DNA of 32,292 bases from an uncultured Verrucomicrobiales bacterium (GTDB lineage: Bacteria; Verrucomicrobiota; Verrucomicrobiia; Verrucomicrobiales; Akkermansiaceae). Positions 21,724 to 31,298 of the stretch are shown here, piece after piece. The stretch lies in the NCBI GenBank assembly GCA_937944055.1, contig CALDZJ010000091.1, positions 1-32,292 of the forward strand. The letters run 5' to 3'. Made by a program: the position numbers and the translations under genes. Each line of letters starts with the position of its first letter. The stretch's first letter is position 1. The notes under the pieces are model-generated. The model was given only the letters and a program-made list of their open reading frames with translations, had not been told where the DNA came from and did no database searches.

Positions 21724-24495
21724 ATGGCTACTAAGAAAAAGGCTGCTAAAAAAGCCTCCAAGAAACAGCAAAATGTCTACTACTTCGGCGCAGGAAAATG
21801 CGACGGAGACGGGTCGATGAAAGCCCTCCTCGGAGGAAAAGGCGCGAACCTCGCAGAGATGAGCAGCATCGGAGTTCCGGTCCCTGCCGGCTTCACCATC
21901 ACCACGGAAGTCTGCACCTACTACTACGATCACGGCAAAAAATACCCGAAGAGTCTGAACGCAGAAATTGAGGCAAATATCGCCAAGGTTGAGAAGGCCA
22001 TGGGTAAGAAATTTGGCGACCTCAAGAACCCTCTTCTTCTCTCGGTCCGCTCGGGCGCGCGTGAGTCCATGCCTGGAATGATGGACACCATTTTGAATCT
22101 CGGAATCAATGATCAAGTTGTCGAGGCTCTCGCTAAAAAGACGGGGAATCCTAAATTCGCTTGGGACTCCTACCGCCGCTTCCTCCAGATGTATGGGAGC
22201 GTCGTGATGGAGGTAGAGGCTGAAGCTGGTGAGCACCACGATCCCTACGAGGTGATCCTCGATAAGGCAAAGGCGAAGGCGAAGGTGAAGGATGACTCCG
22301 GCCTGAATGAAAAGCAGCTCCGCGAGGTTGTTGCGCAGTTCAAGGCGCTCATCAAAAAGCGTTCTGGAAAGAACTTCCCCGAGGACCCACGTGAGCAACT
22401 CATCGGAGCGGTCAATGCCGTCTTTAACTCATGGCAGAATGATCGCGCCATCGTTTACCGCCAGAAGTATGGCATCCCCGCCGCATGGGGAACTGCCGTG
22501 AACGTTCAGGCCATGGTCTTCGGTAATACCGGTAAGACCTCTGGAACGGGCGTCGCCTTCACCCGTGACCCAGCGACGGGTGAGAATGTTTTCTACGGTG
22601 AATATCTCATCGATGCTCAAGGAGAGGACGTCGTAGCAGGTGTGCGCACCCCTAAGCCGATCGACAAGATGGCGAAGGATCTTCCAAAATCTCACAAAGA
22701 GCTTCTGGTCATTCGTAAGAAACTCGAGAAGCACTTCCGTGATGTGCAGGACGTCGAGTTCACGATTGAAGAGGGGAAGCTCTGGATGTTGCAGACCCGT
22801 AACGGGAAACGGACTGGTTTCGCTGCGGTGAACATCGCCCTTGATATGGTGAAGGAGCGCCTCATTAAAAAGGAAGACGCGATCCTGCGCATCCCTGCCG
22901 ATGATCTCAGCCACCTTTTGGCCCCGATCTTTGATACGAAGGCTGAGAAGGCTGCTAAGAAAGTTGGGAGCGGTCTCCCTGCTGGTCCCGGAGCTGCTTC
23001 AGGTAAGATCTATTTCTCTGCGGAGGACTCGGTTAAGGCCGCCGCGAAAGGGCAGAATGTCATTCTCGTCCGTCAGGCCACTTCGCCAGAGGACCTCCGC
23101 GGAATGATCGCGGCAGATGGCATCCTCACCACAGAAGGAGGAGCCTCCTCGCACGCTGCCCTCGTCGCCCGCCAAATGGGGAAGGTCTGCGTCTGTGGTG
23201 CGCACGGCATGACCATCGACTACTCCAAAAAAACCCTCGTCGGGAATGGCGTCACTCTTAAGGAAGGAGATGAGCTTTCTCTGAACGGCTTCGTCGGTAA
23301 CGTCTACAAAGGCGGCATTAAGTCTTCTCCCTCGCAAGTCATTCAGGGACTGATCGAGAACAAGGCGGCCGCCAAGCGCTCGGACACTTATAAAAAGTTC
23401 ATGGAGCTCATGAGCTGGACTGATAAGCTTCGTAAGCTCGGAGTGCGCACGAACTCTGACACCCCGGAACAGGTCGAGCAGGCCATCAAGTTCGGGGCTG
23501 AAGGCATCGGCCTGACCCGTGCTGAGCACATGTTTTTCGAGGGGAACCGCATTGATTCCGTCCGCGAGATGATCCTCGCTGATGACGATGCCGGCCGCGC
23601 CAAGGCGCTCAAGAAGATCAAAGTCTTTATGAAGAAAGACTTCATCGGGATCTTTAAGTCACTCGATGGCCGCCCCGCTACGATCCGTCTTCTGGATCCA
23701 CCTCTTCACGAATTTATCGGCACTATGGATGCGAAGCAAAAGTCCGCCCTTTCTAAAAAAATCGGCATGAGTGCGACTGCGATCACGAAGCGGATTCACT
23801 CCTTGCATGAGGAAAACCCGATGCTTGGTCACCGTGGTTGCCGTCTGGGCATCAGCTACCCCGCAGTCACGGCGACGCAGGTCGAGGCCATCCTCGAGGC
23901 AGCCGCAGAGGTGCAAAAGGGCGGGACGAAGGTCCTCCCAGAAATCATGGTCCCACTCGTGGCCTATGCACGTGAGTTAGAACTCCAGAAGCAGGTCATT
24001 GATGAGACGGCTGATTCCGTTCGGAAGAAGCTCGGCCTGAAGAAGAGCGAGCTTAAGTATACCGTGGGAACGATGATCGAGATTCCACGTGCCGCCCTCA
24101 CCGCTGATAAGGTGGCTGAGCATGCGGAGTTCTTCTCCTTCGGAACCAATGACCTCACGCAAACGGGGCTCGGACTGTCTCGTGATGATTCATCCAGCTT
24201 CCTTCCCACCTACCAAGATGCGGAAGTGCTCAACAGCAATCCCTTCGCTGCGCTTGATCAAGAAGGCGTGGGCCAGCTTGTTGAAATGGGAGTGAAGGGT
24301 GGTCGCCAGACGAAGAAGAATCTCAAGATCGGCATCTGTGGCGAGCACGGTGGAGATCCTGATTCAGTGAAATTCTTCCACCGGACCGGACTGAACTACG
24401 TCTCTTGCTCACCCTTCCGCATTCCCGTGGCCCGTCTTGCCGCTGCGCAAGCTGCCCTGGAGGAAAAGGGAATGGCCCGTGCTGAGGTCAGCTAG
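21724..24495 (+). CDS. ppdK: Pyruvate, phosphate dikinase
   Basis: Reversibly converts pyruvate, ATP and phosphate to PEP, AMP and pyrophosphate; in bacteria it serves PPi-linked glycolysis or gluconeogenesis in the cytoplasm. About 923 residues. The domains appear in order: the nucleotide-binding part ([10 protein letters not shown] near the start, [32 protein letters not shown]), the swivelling phosphohistidine domain with [20 protein letters not shown] (His477), and the PEP-binding barrel ([30 protein letters not shown], catalytic Cys872 in ICGEHGGDP). A Lys/Ala-rich 15-residue leader ([13 protein letters not shown]) precedes the normal start of the family; it is probably disordered. ATG 21724 is chosen over TTG 21679. 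A strong terminator follows. Confidence 0.97.
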   Translation: MATKKKAAKKASKKQQNVYYFGAGKCDGDGSMKALLGGKGANLAEMSSIGVPVPAGFTITTEVCTYYYDHGKKYPKSLNAEIEANIAKVEKAMGKKFGDLKNPLLLSVRSGARESMPGMMDTILNLGINDQVVEALAKKTGNPKFAWDSYRRFLQMYGSVVMEVEAEAGEHHDPYEVILDKAKAKAKVKDDSGLNEKQLREVVAQFKALIKKRSGKNFPEDPREQLIGAVNAVFNSWQNDRAIVYRQKYGIPAAWGTAVNVQAMVFGNTGKTSGTGVAFTRDPATGENVFYGEYLIDAQGEDVVAGVRTPKPIDKMAKDLPKSHKELLVIRKKLEKHFRDVQDVEFTIEEGKLWMLQTRNGKRTGFAAVNIALDMVKERLIKKEDAILRIPADDLSHLLAPIFDTKAEKAAKKVGSGLPAGPGAASGKIYFSAEDSVKAAAKGQNVILVRQATSPEDLRGMIAADGILTTEGGASSHAALVARQMGKVCVCGAHGMTIDYSKKTLVGNGVTLKEGDELSLNGFVGNVYKGGIKSSPSQVIQGLIENKAAAKRSDTYKKFMELMSWTDKLRKLGVRTNSDTPEQVEQAIKFGAEGIGLTRAEHMFFEGNRIDSVREMILADDDAGRAKALKKIKVFMKKDFIGIFKSLDGRPATIRLLDPPLHEFIGTMDAKQKSALSKKIGMSATAITKRIHSLHEENPMLGHRGCRLGISYPAVTATQVEAILEAAAEVQKGGTKVLPEIMVPLVAYARELELQKQVIDETADSVRKKLGLKKSELKYTVGTMIEIPRAALTADKVAEHAEFFSFGTNDLTQTGLGLSRDDSSSFLPTYQDAEVLNSNPFAALDQEGVGQLVEMGVKGGRQTKKNLKIGICGEHGGDPDSVKFFHRTGLNYVSCSPFRIPVARLAAAQAALEEKGMARAEVS

Positions 24496-24526
24496 ATCAT
24501 CTGGGCCAGCTCACAAAACCTTCAAA

Positions 24527-24560
24527 GCCCCGCCTGTTTTCACAGGCGGGGCTTTTTTTT
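24527..24560 (+). terminator. Rho-independent terminator of ppdK
   Basis: An 11-bp perfect stem GCCCCGCCTGT / ACAGGCGGGGC (24527-24537, 24542-24552), with a four-base loop TTTC, is followed by eight T. It lies 31 bases after the ppdK stop, between two converging genes. Confidence 0.95.
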
Positions 24561-24589
24561 CATCGCGAGAAAGTTGTGAGAAAATCCCT

Positions 24590-25894
24590 TTATCTCGTTC
24601 CCTTCGGCCATTCCTTGAGGCCGACGATGGGGAGGGCGAAGGCGAAGTGCTTTTCCCAGTCATCCCGGTTCGCATGGAGAAAGACGTCGTAGATGAGTTT
24701 CTTTTTACGAGCGGGGCTGAAGCCACGTAAGCCGAGGCGGAGGCCACCTTCATTTGGGTGGTCCACGTGGCGGTGCAGGATGAAGGAGTCGATCCCATCA
24801 AGCTGCTCGATGAGGCGGTAAGCGTATGCGTAAGCGGCGGCTTGAATTTTCTCACCATCTGGGCTGGTGGGAGTGTCGAAGCCTTGCTCGCTGAGAATGA
24901 TGCGGCGTGGTTTTCCTTTAAAGAGGAGGTGAGGACTTTTAAAATGTTCGGTTAAGACGTGGAGGTTCTTGAAAGTGATGCGCGGGGTGTTTGGTGAGTC
25001 ATTAGCGGATTCATCTTTCCAGAATTCAGGGTCGCGGAGTTTTTCAGGATAGGGATGGAAGGCGAGATGCCAGTCGAAGTCTCCTGCGTCTCTTACGATT
25101 TTCGCAAAGTGCTTGAGGAAGGGCTTGGCAGGGAAGCCTTGGCGTGGATTTGCGGGCGGATAACGAATGTTCCAGTGATGCTCGAGTGAGATATAGACTT
25201 TGGCAAAGGAGGAATGGCGGCGGATCGCGCGATGCATGAGTCGCACCACCTGATGGTATTCTTCCGCAAATTCTTCCATACTCACTTCACCACGGTTGGA
25301 CCACCACCAATGGGTGTTGACCTCATTGCCTATGATATACCCGCTGATACGGCCGAAGGTTTGCTGGGGAAGAGAGTAGCGATGGGAGAGATACTCGAGC
25401 GTGGCATGGAGCCACTTTCTGCCCTCTTCGCTCGTGGGGTTAAAGGCCGCGAGCCGGTTCGGAGCGTTCGGCTCAAATTTTGGGTGAAGGAGGATGCGGT
25501 TGATCTCTGGATCGTTCGAGCGGTAGGCTAGAATGATGGCGTTGATCACGATCTGCTCCCGCGAGAGAGGGATGATTTTCCTCTCAAGGGTCCGCAGGTA
25601 GTGCCGGCTGAAGTGATAAATCTCGTTGTTAGATTGCCAGCTGACGGTTCTTTGTCCCGGCTTGGGGGAGGGGACGATGAGTTGGGAGAGGTTGACATTG
25701 ATCGCGGCATGATCGATGCCGAGTGCGATGGCGTCTCCGACCATTTCGACTTGCAGACCTTTTTTTGACTGAGCATGTAGCTGTCCCGTGCCGAGTGGCA
25801 AGAAGAGGCTAAGAAGGAGGAACAAGGCTCGTCTCAGGGAGTGTAGAGCTGAGCTAGAGAGAGGGCCTTTGAGGGATTGAGTAGAACTGAGCAT
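24590..25894 (-). CDS. Secreted DUF5722-like TIM-barrel protein, probable glycoside hydrolase
   Basis: 434 residues with a signal peptide (RRALFLLLSLFLPLGTG, probable cleavage after LHA near residue 41). The features fit a clan GH-A (beta/alpha)8 barrel: IIGNEVNTHWWW with the Asn190-Glu191 pair expected for the acid/base at strand 4, and IILSEQGFDTPT with Glu336 at the strand 7 nucleophile position. I associate this layout with DUF5722; the substrate is unknown. It would act on polysaccharide or glycan outside the cytoplasm. It follows the lipocalin gene on the same strand after 61 bases, so it may be the last gene of the Pqi cluster or have its own promoter. Confidence 0.75.
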   Translation of the reverse strand: MLSSTQSLKGPLSSSALHSLRRALFLLLSLFLPLGTGQLHAQSKKGLQVEMVGDAIALGIDHAAINVNLSQLIVPSPKPGQRTVSWQSNNEIYHFSRHYLRTLERKIIPLSREQIVINAIILAYRSNDPEINRILLHPKFEPNAPNRLAAFNPTSEEGRKWLHATLEYLSHRYSLPQQTFGRISGYIIGNEVNTHWWWSNRGEVSMEEFAEEYHQVVRLMHRAIRRHSSFAKVYISLEHHWNIRYPPANPRQGFPAKPFLKHFAKIVRDAGDFDWHLAFHPYPEKLRDPEFWKDESANDSPNTPRITFKNLHVLTEHFKSPHLLFKGKPRRIILSEQGFDTPTSPDGEKIQAAAYAYAYRLIEQLDGIDSFILHRHVDHPNEGGLRLGLRGFSPARKKKLIYDVFLHANRDDWEKHFAFALPIVGLKEWPKGTR

Positions 25895-25955
25895 TGCTGT
25901 TTTCCGTTACGGAGGGAATTCTATCAATGTTTCATAAAGTCACTGAGCTGATCGA

Positions 25956-26510
25956 TTAGGGAGCGGGATTAAACCGCTTGGGGTTATCAATGAGCCGCTC
26001 GATTTGGAAGCCTTGTTCCTTAATCTGCGTCAGGGCCGGGCTGAAATCGGAGGTCTTCGTGGAGGGGCTTTTTGAAAGGAGCCAGAGGAATTTCCGGCTG
26101 GGAGTTCCGACGATGGCCTTGGTGTAGCTCTCGTTTATCCACAGGATCCAGTAGTCACCCGCGAAGAGATTGGCGGGAAAGCGGGAAAACCGGACCTTGA
26201 GTTTTCCCTCACCCACGATGCGGGCTTTTCCCGAAATTTGCGTCCTTTCTCCATCTGCCTTGAGGCCTTGATTGAGCACCGAGAGGGAGCCGTTTTCATT
26301 GCTTCGGTATGTCGCCTTCGCTGCGATGAGGTCTTTTTCAAAGCGATTCGGGAGACGCGCGATTTCATGCCACTGGCCGGCGTAGCTCGCGGCGCGGAAG
26401 TTTTTGACCGTTTCTAGCGCGGGCTGACTGGAGGAGCAGGAGCTGAGGAGGCTGAGGGATAAAAGGCTGAGGAGGGATAGAGCCGAGATCGTAAGGGCGG
26501 GATGTTTCAT
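25956..26510 (-). CDS. Lipoprotein lipocalin (Blc-like)
   Basis: 184 residues with a lipoprotein signal (lipobox LSSC, Cys25), so it is probably anchored in the outer membrane. The lipocalin signature is clear: YAGQWHEIARLPNRFEKDL (residues 43-61, with G45 and W47), followed by YRSNENGSLSVLNQG and the strand GDYWILWINESYTKAIVG; IVGTPSRKFLWLLSKSP is the usual third conserved region. Blc-type lipocalins bind fatty acids or lysophospholipids. Its start overlaps the pqiC stop by four bases (ATGA), so it is translated with the Pqi lipid-transport genes. That link supports a role in handling lipids at the outer membrane. Confidence 0.9.
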   Translation of the reverse strand: MKHPALTISALSLLSLLSLSLLSSCSSSQPALETVKNFRAASYAGQWHEIARLPNRFEKDLIAAKATYRSNENGSLSVLNQGLKADGERTQISGKARIVGEGKLKVRFSRFPANLFAGDYWILWINESYTKAIVGTPSRKFLWLLSKSPSTKTSDFSPALTQIKEQGFQIERLIDNPKRFNPAP

Positions 26511-27064
26511 AGTTTTGAGGCGATGCTGGCGGCGAGACGATCGACGAGGCGACTTTGGGCCGCGACGAGGGCCTCAAAGCCATCCTGTAAAATAGGCTCT
26601 CGCAGGCTGGTGGTTTTACTGGCGATGAGGCGGCTGCTAGGCAGTTCATAAACTCGCCAAGAGGCTTCGAGGAGAGCATCGCCATCAGCGGTTCCATGGA
26701 ATTGGCGGACATCGATCGTGATTTGATACTGGAGTTCGTCTTCCCGCTCCCACGGATAAGTGCGGAGGTTTCCGCTGCCTTTGCGGCGGCCTAGATTACT
26801 AGCGAGGACGCGGCTGAAGTCATTGCGGAGGTCTCCGCCCCATTCGTGGAGGTCGGAAATTTCCATTTTATGGGGAGTTGATTGGAAGACGAGATAAGGT
26901 CGTTCCACGAGGTAATCTGCCATGGTGATAGGCCCGATGCCGAGGCCAATACCACTGCCAGAAGAGGGGGGTGGTCCCGCCGCTGAAAGCAGGTAGAAGT
27001 TGCGCCCGGTGCTGCAAGATGAGAGCGCAGCGAGCGAGAGGAGAAGAAAGATGCGGGAAAACAT
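26507..27064 (-). CDS. pqiC: PqiC-like transport auxiliary lipoprotein
   Basis: 185-residue lipoprotein (lipobox LSSC, Cys17) of the PqiC/ABC-transport auxiliary family, expected at the inner face of the outer membrane, where it docks the PqiB tube. NFYLLSAAG right after the Cys, IGLGIGPITMADYLVERPYLV, MEISDLHEWGGDLRNDFSRVLASNL and the C-terminal helix FEALVAAQSRLVDRLAASI match the family. pqiB is six bases upstream and the lipocalin gene overlaps its 3' end by four bases. Confidence 0.88.
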   Translation of the reverse strand: MFSRIFLLLSLAALSSCSTGRNFYLLSAAGPPPSSGSGIGLGIGPITMADYLVERPYLVFQSTPHKMEISDLHEWGGDLRNDFSRVLASNLGRRKGSGNLRTYPWEREDELQYQITIDVRQFHGTADGDALLEASWRVYELPSSRLIASKTTSLREPILQDGFEALVAAQSRLVDRLAASIASKL

Positions 27065-27070
27065 GGTGGT

Positions 27071-28789
27071 CTAGCGGCGAGCTCGGGGGATTTTTTTACT
27101 GTTCGGTGTTTTACCAAAGATGAGGGAATTTGGCTTATCAGAAATCTCGGTCGTCATGCGCTCCATCGAGCGGATCGCAGAGCGGATTTCATCCATCGTG
27201 CGGCGCAGGTCACCGTAGATGGAGCCATTGTTCGAGAGCGGCTCGAGCGATTGATTTACGCTGGCGAGTGTCTTGCGCAGGTCTCCGGTGAGGGCTTGGG
27301 TGTCATTTGCGACGAGGAGACGATTGAGGGATTGCACTGCTTGGGAGATGTCATTGAGAGTGCCTTGTGCATTGGCGACCACCCCTTGGCTAGAGAGCAT
27401 TGCCAAGTTGACATTGCTGAGGACTTCGGTGGCCTCGTCTGAGGTCTGGCCTACTTTAGTGACGAGTTGATCGAGTTTTAGCTGATTAAATTTATCGAGC
27501 AGGGCTGCCACTTTATCTTGGAGGCGCTCTAGTCCGGTGTGAACGGTGGGGAGGACCACGCGGTCACCCCGTTGCTCGATGCCTGTGTAGAGAGCATCTG
27601 GATAATAATCGAGATCGACAAACATTTGCCCCGTGAGGAGGTTACTAGACTTCAGTGAGGCGCGCAGCCCTTGCTTGAGGGCGTTTTCAAATCCTCCTTG
27701 CCCTTCATCCAGAATGGAGGGCGGGAAATGGGTGGAGAGAAGGCGGGTATCCAACTGAATGAGGACGGGGATTTTGGCAATGTCGACCTCCTCGATCAAG
27801 GTGTAGGAGATTTTACCAACGCGGCCCACGCGCAGCCCTCGGAACTCGACGGGAGACCCCACCTTCAGCCCGCGGAGGGACTCATCAAGGAGGAGTAAAA
27901 ATTCGACCCCGCCCTGAAAGGTGGTGTTCTGAGCATCTTCGGCACTTTTAAAGAGCGCGAGGAGGCTCTCATCAGGAAGGGGCTCGCCGGGTGGGAGCCC
28001 AGCTGGGACGCCTACCGAAATACGCCCGGCGACCAGAGAATCTAGCGAAGGAAGGTTCAGATCAAATCCATCCGCGCCGACGTGAAAAGAAATCCCGCTC
28101 GATTGCCAGAAGAGGGAGTGATCCGTGATGAGTTCGCGAAATCTCTCCTCGATGAACACCCCAAAATGAACCGTCTTGGTGTTCATATTAAAGCTGCGGC
28201 TCTCGACGCGCCCGATTGGGTTTTCATTAAAATAAATCCCACTGCCGATCCCGATGGAGCCCGGGGCCTCTGCCGTGAGGGTCAGGCGCAGGCCCTCGAT
28301 CGTTCGCGGGGTCAGAGGGGGGATTTCTAAGCCCGTGAATGAACGCTGCCCCTCTTGCCCGCGCCCGGGATCAAGCTGAAGGAAGGCCCCGCTAATAATG
28401 GTGCCTAGGCCGGAGATGCTGGCGCCTTCCACCCGGGGTTTCTCGACCCAGATGCGGGAATCTTCCCGGATGAGATGAAGGTGATTTGGGCGAATGCGGA
28501 CCATGACATCAACCTCGAGATCATCAGTAAGGACGATGTGTTCCACCATGCCGATGTTGACATTACGGCACTTGATTTCGGTTTTGCCCTCGCTGAGGCC
28601 ATCGGCATTTTCAAAGCGCACGATGATGACTTCGCCCTTTTCTGAAATGCTGCGATTCACAAGCCAAAGGCCGAGCGCGAGGGCAATGATGGGAATGATC
28701 CAGACTTTATGAAAGCGGCTTGCTGGGCGCACTTCAGGCTGCAGTCCTTCTTGCAGATCGGGCTGAGGATTTGGGGGGAGGTCACTCAT
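27071..28789 (-). CDS. pqiB: PqiB, MCE-domain intermembrane transport protein
   Basis: 572 residues. One N-terminal transmembrane anchor (residues about 29-46, VWIIPIIALALGLWLVN) and then three MCE/MlaD repeats: the first at about 52-145 (VIIVRFENADGLSEGKTEI and VEGASISGLGTIISGAFLQL), the second at about 165-225 (GSIGIGSGIYFNENPIGRV), the third at about 290-385 (LRGLKVGSPVEFRGLRVGRV, LLTGQMFVDLDYYP). A long helical C-terminus (about 425-545) follows, as in E. coli PqiB, where stacked MCE rings and a needle bridge the periplasm to carry lipids. It overlaps the upstream pqiA half-gene by four bases. Confidence 0.95.
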   Translation of the reverse strand: MSDLPPNPQPDLQEGLQPEVRPASRFHKVWIIPIIALALGLWLVNRSISEKGEVIIVRFENADGLSEGKTEIKCRNVNIGMVEHIVLTDDLEVDVMVRIRPNHLHLIREDSRIWVEKPRVEGASISGLGTIISGAFLQLDPGRGQEGQRSFTGLEIPPLTPRTIEGLRLTLTAEAPGSIGIGSGIYFNENPIGRVESRSFNMNTKTVHFGVFIEERFRELITDHSLFWQSSGISFHVGADGFDLNLPSLDSLVAGRISVGVPAGLPPGEPLPDESLLALFKSAEDAQNTTFQGGVEFLLLLDESLRGLKVGSPVEFRGLRVGRVGKISYTLIEEVDIAKIPVLIQLDTRLLSTHFPPSILDEGQGGFENALKQGLRASLKSSNLLTGQMFVDLDYYPDALYTGIEQRGDRVVLPTVHTGLERLQDKVAALLDKFNQLKLDQLVTKVGQTSDEATEVLSNVNLAMLSSQGVVANAQGTLNDISQAVQSLNRLLVANDTQALTGDLRKTLASVNQSLEPLSNNGSIYGDLRRTMDEIRSAIRSMERMTTEISDKPNSLIFGKTPNSKKIPRARR

Positions 28790-29412
28790 GATTCGGAATG
28801 GGGGAGTTGTTTTTCGCGGGCGCGATCCCAGATGAGTTTTGGGTCAAATGAGTGGGCTGAAATCATAGTGAGAATGACCATCAGGCCGAAGGCGATCGCG
28901 GCGCCGCCGGGCTCGATCGAGATGAGATTACCCATCTGAATGAGGCCCACTAGAATGGCGACGACAAAGACGTCCACCATTGACCAGCGGCCGACTAGCT
29001 CGGTGAGGAAGTAAAGTGAATTAGCAAATTTTGGGCGGATGCTCAGCCTCCCGCTCGCAGCAGCACAAAGAAGGGCAAGGGAGATGAATTTCAGGCCGGG
29101 AATCATCACGCTAGCGATGAAAATAGTGATTGCCACTGGGTAGGCTTGCATCTCCCAAAAAGTCGCAACTCCTCCCAGAATGGTGCTTTTTTCCTCAACC
29201 CCAAGCTGGGTGACCTGCATGATTGGGAGAAGATTAGCGGGAAGGTATGCGATGATGCCGGCCAGCCCGAAGGCGAGACAGCGCGCTAGGCTATCCTCTT
29301 TACGCGAGTGAAGGGCATTCCCACAGCGCGGGCAATGTGCTCGGGAAATGTCAGAAACTTTCTGACAGGTGTGGCAGGAAACGAGGCGGAGTTGCAGTGC
29401 CGAGGGGTTCAC
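28786..29412 (-). CDS. pqiA: PqiA-like membrane protein, second half-gene
   Basis: 208 residues, matching one half of the two-part PqiA fold. It begins with a zinc-ribbon-like pair of CxxC motifs (Cys13, Cys16, Cys27, Cys30) and continues with four transmembrane helices: CLAFGLAGIIAYLPANLLPI, a segment near VAITIFIASVMIPGLKFISL, WSMVDVFVVAILVGLIQMG and IAFGLMVILTMISA. It overlaps the preceding half-gene by four bases and pqiB by four bases. Its own zinc site and its start at the stop of its partner show that it is a separate protein rather than a frameshift product. PqiA is the inner-membrane partner of PqiB. Confidence 0.88.
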   Translation of the reverse strand: MNPSALQLRLVSCHTCQKVSDISRAHCPRCGNALHSRKEDSLARCLAFGLAGIIAYLPANLLPIMQVTQLGVEEKSTILGGVATFWEMQAYPVAITIFIASVMIPGLKFISLALLCAAASGRLSIRPKFANSLYFLTELVGRWSMVDVFVVAILVGLIQMGNLISIEPGGAAIAFGLMVILTMISAHSFDPKLIWDRAREKQLPHSES

Positions 29413-30074
29413 AAGCTCTCCTTTCTTTGGGCGTCGGCCAGCTCGATCCGGTCCCAGAGTTCGGTGCGGTCAATGCCGCTGACGGCCCCGGCGATGCAGA
29501 TCATGAGTCCGGCTGAGGCCCAGAATGCGATGCCGAGTTGCACATCAGCCAGCTTCACGAGCTTGAGCAGGCTGACGATGGCTCCGAGAAAAAAAACTTC
29601 CACCATGATCCAAGCTTGGAGGCCTTGGAAGGTGCACATGATTGAGCGGCTGCCGGGTAAAATCCGCCCAAAGAGAAGTGGAATGCAGAGGTAAAGCAGG
29701 CAGATCAGGAGGCTCAGAGGCAGGATCATCACGAAGAGCGCAAGACTGGCTGCGATCAGCTGGCCGCCTTCCTGCCACAGTACCACCACGGCGCCTGGCA
29801 CCGAAACGCTGCTGAGATTCCCCTGCGAATTCATGGAGATGAAGGGGAAGTGGAGGACTAGGGTAAAGAGCGAGAGCGCAGTTATTCCGTAAGCGACCGC
29901 TCGCTGCAGGCTGCTCGGGCGGTTCCGATAGAGCACGGAGCGACACTCCAGGCAGTGAGCGGAACGTCCTTCTTCGATGAGGTGGACCTCGTGGAGAGTA
30001 TCGCAAAAATGACACGCCACTCGGTGCTTCACGTTCGGAAGTCGTGGCCAAGTGTAGTGATGAGATTGCGACAT
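29409..30074 (-). CDS. pqiA: PqiA-like membrane protein, first half-gene
   Basis: 221 residues. CxxC pairs at Cys21/Cys24 and Cys41/Cys44 form a zinc-ribbon-like site, followed by four transmembrane helices (AVAYGITALSLFTLVLHFPF, LIAASLALFVMILPLSLLICL, AWIMVEVFFLGAIVSLLKL, IAFWASAGLMICIAGAV). In E. coli both halves form one 417-residue PqiA; here they are two genes that overlap by four bases. A CNNM-type gene lies 15 bases upstream and may begin the transcript. Confidence 0.88.
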   Translation of the reverse strand: MSQSHHYTWPRLPNVKHRVACHFCDTLHEVHLIEEGRSAHCLECRSVLYRNRPSSLQRAVAYGITALSLFTLVLHFPFISMNSQGNLSSVSVPGAVVVLWQEGGQLIAASLALFVMILPLSLLICLLYLCIPLLFGRILPGSRSIMCTFQGLQAWIMVEVFFLGAIVSLLKLVKLADVQLGIAFWASAGLMICIAGAVSGIDRTELWDRIELADAQRKESL

Positions 30075-30089
30075 AAGCAGAGCCGGAGC

Positions 30090-31145
30090 TTAGACTGGGT
30101 GGCTTGGTGAGACGGGGTTCGCGGTCGGGGCGGGAATGCGCTTTGCGATGCCCTTGAGGAGGCGGCCGAAGATGTCAGCTCCCGTAATGATCCGCTTATG
30201 CTCGGAGGTCCAGTAGAGGATGACGTCTCGATCCACCACATAATCGTGTGAGTCCTCTGCCTCCACCACAAATTCCCCTAAAACTGAGTCGAGATAAGTC
30301 TCCTCCTCGGTCACCACGATAGGGCGGTGACACTGGGCATAGATGTCGGTTTTACCATCCTCTACATTCAAGTCGCAGAGGAATTTCGTAGTGTCCATCA
30401 CGATGACTGGCTCCTCCGCCTCATTCATGATGATGGCCCAGCGGTGATGGTGTTTTTTAAGAGACTCCACAAAGGCCTTTCCTTCCTCCGTATCGAGAGT
30501 GGGGAGGATCGTGAGATCCAGCTTACTCGGAAACTGGTAAATCGTATTCACTTCTACCGGGTTTCCTTCCTCGATGATTTTGCGGTCATCAAGATCGAGG
30601 AAGTTTAGTGCGCCTTGACCCTCGTTCGCACTGATTTCTGAATCTTCCTCATCGATGTGGCGTTCCAAAATGATTTCAATGTCCCGTTCTTCGAAAAAAG
30701 TAGGTCCTTCAGGTCCGATCCACCCATCGAGGAGGATCGCGCAGGGCTTGGTGATGGGATAGAGGGCGATTTGGTAAAAGCGGATGACGGGTGAAAGAAG
30801 CGCGGCCACCCGCAGGGCGTTCCGCGAAAAGTAAGCCTGCGGCATAATTTCACCGAAAAATGTGATGCCGATCGTCGAGAAAAGAAAGCCGCCGATCCCT
30901 GCAAAAACCGACTCACTCAGAAGTGCGAGGATCACATTGACACTGACATTTCCCCACAAGATCGTGCAGAGGAGAAGATTAGCGTCTTTGCGGAGTCCCA
31001 GCACCTTTGCGGCAGCAGCATTACCCCGCTCGGACTCTGCTTCGAGCCGAAGGCGACCGAGGGAAAAGAAAGCTAAGTTGCAGCCGGAAAACATCGCTGA
31101 GTGAATGATGCAAACGAGGATGCCGAGCCAAATGAGATATTCCAT
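30090..31145 (-). CDS. CNNM/DUF21-type membrane protein
   Basis: 351 residues. An N-terminal CNNM transmembrane domain (DUF21) spans about residues 1-140: EYLIWLGILVCIIHSAMFSG, GNVSVNVILALLSESVF and the conserved FGEIMPQAYFSR (97-108). The cytoplasmic part carries a CBS-like stretch (about 225-340; AIIMNEAEEPVIVMDTTKF) but no clear C-terminal transporter-associated domain. The family is linked to Mg2+ or cobalt efflux and to toxin-like 'hemolysin' annotations, so metal-ion homeostasis is the best guess. It is the first gene of the minus-strand run, 15 bases before the first pqiA half-gene. Divergent from the next gene. Confidence 0.82.
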   Translation of the reverse strand: MEYLIWLGILVCIIHSAMFSGCNLAFFSLGRLRLEAESERGNAAAAKVLGLRKDANLLLCTILWGNVSVNVILALLSESVFAGIGGFLFSTIGITFFGEIMPQAYFSRNALRVAALLSPVIRFYQIALYPITKPCAILLDGWIGPEGPTFFEERDIEIILERHIDEEDSEISANEGQGALNFLDLDDRKIIEEGNPVEVNTIYQFPSKLDLTILPTLDTEEGKAFVESLKKHHHRWAIIMNEAEEPVIVMDTTKFLCDLNVEDGKTDIYAQCHRPIVVTEEETYLDSVLGEFVVEAEDSHDYVVDRDVILYWTSEHKRIITGADIFGRLLKGIAKRIPAPTANPVSPSHPV

Positions 31146-31298
31146 GTGAGTTGTGTCCTTAAATGAACAATCTCACCGGAGAAAGAGCGAGCCATTTTCA
31201 ATGTCATTATTGTAAGGGCAGGAGCTGCCTCCTCTGAGCCGAAAATCGCCCTAAAAAGGAAGCTCGCTTTTTAAGTTAAAAGCGATAGATCGAAAACG

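Noticed and set aside
28786-30074. pqiA broken by a frameshift (pseudogene)
   Set aside because: Both halves have complete zinc-ribbon motifs and helices, and the junction is a clean ATGA overlap like the others in the operon.
31215-31252. Structured RNA in the CNNM/OB-protein divergent region
   Set aside because: The arms AGGGC and GCCCT are too short and distant to support a specific fold.
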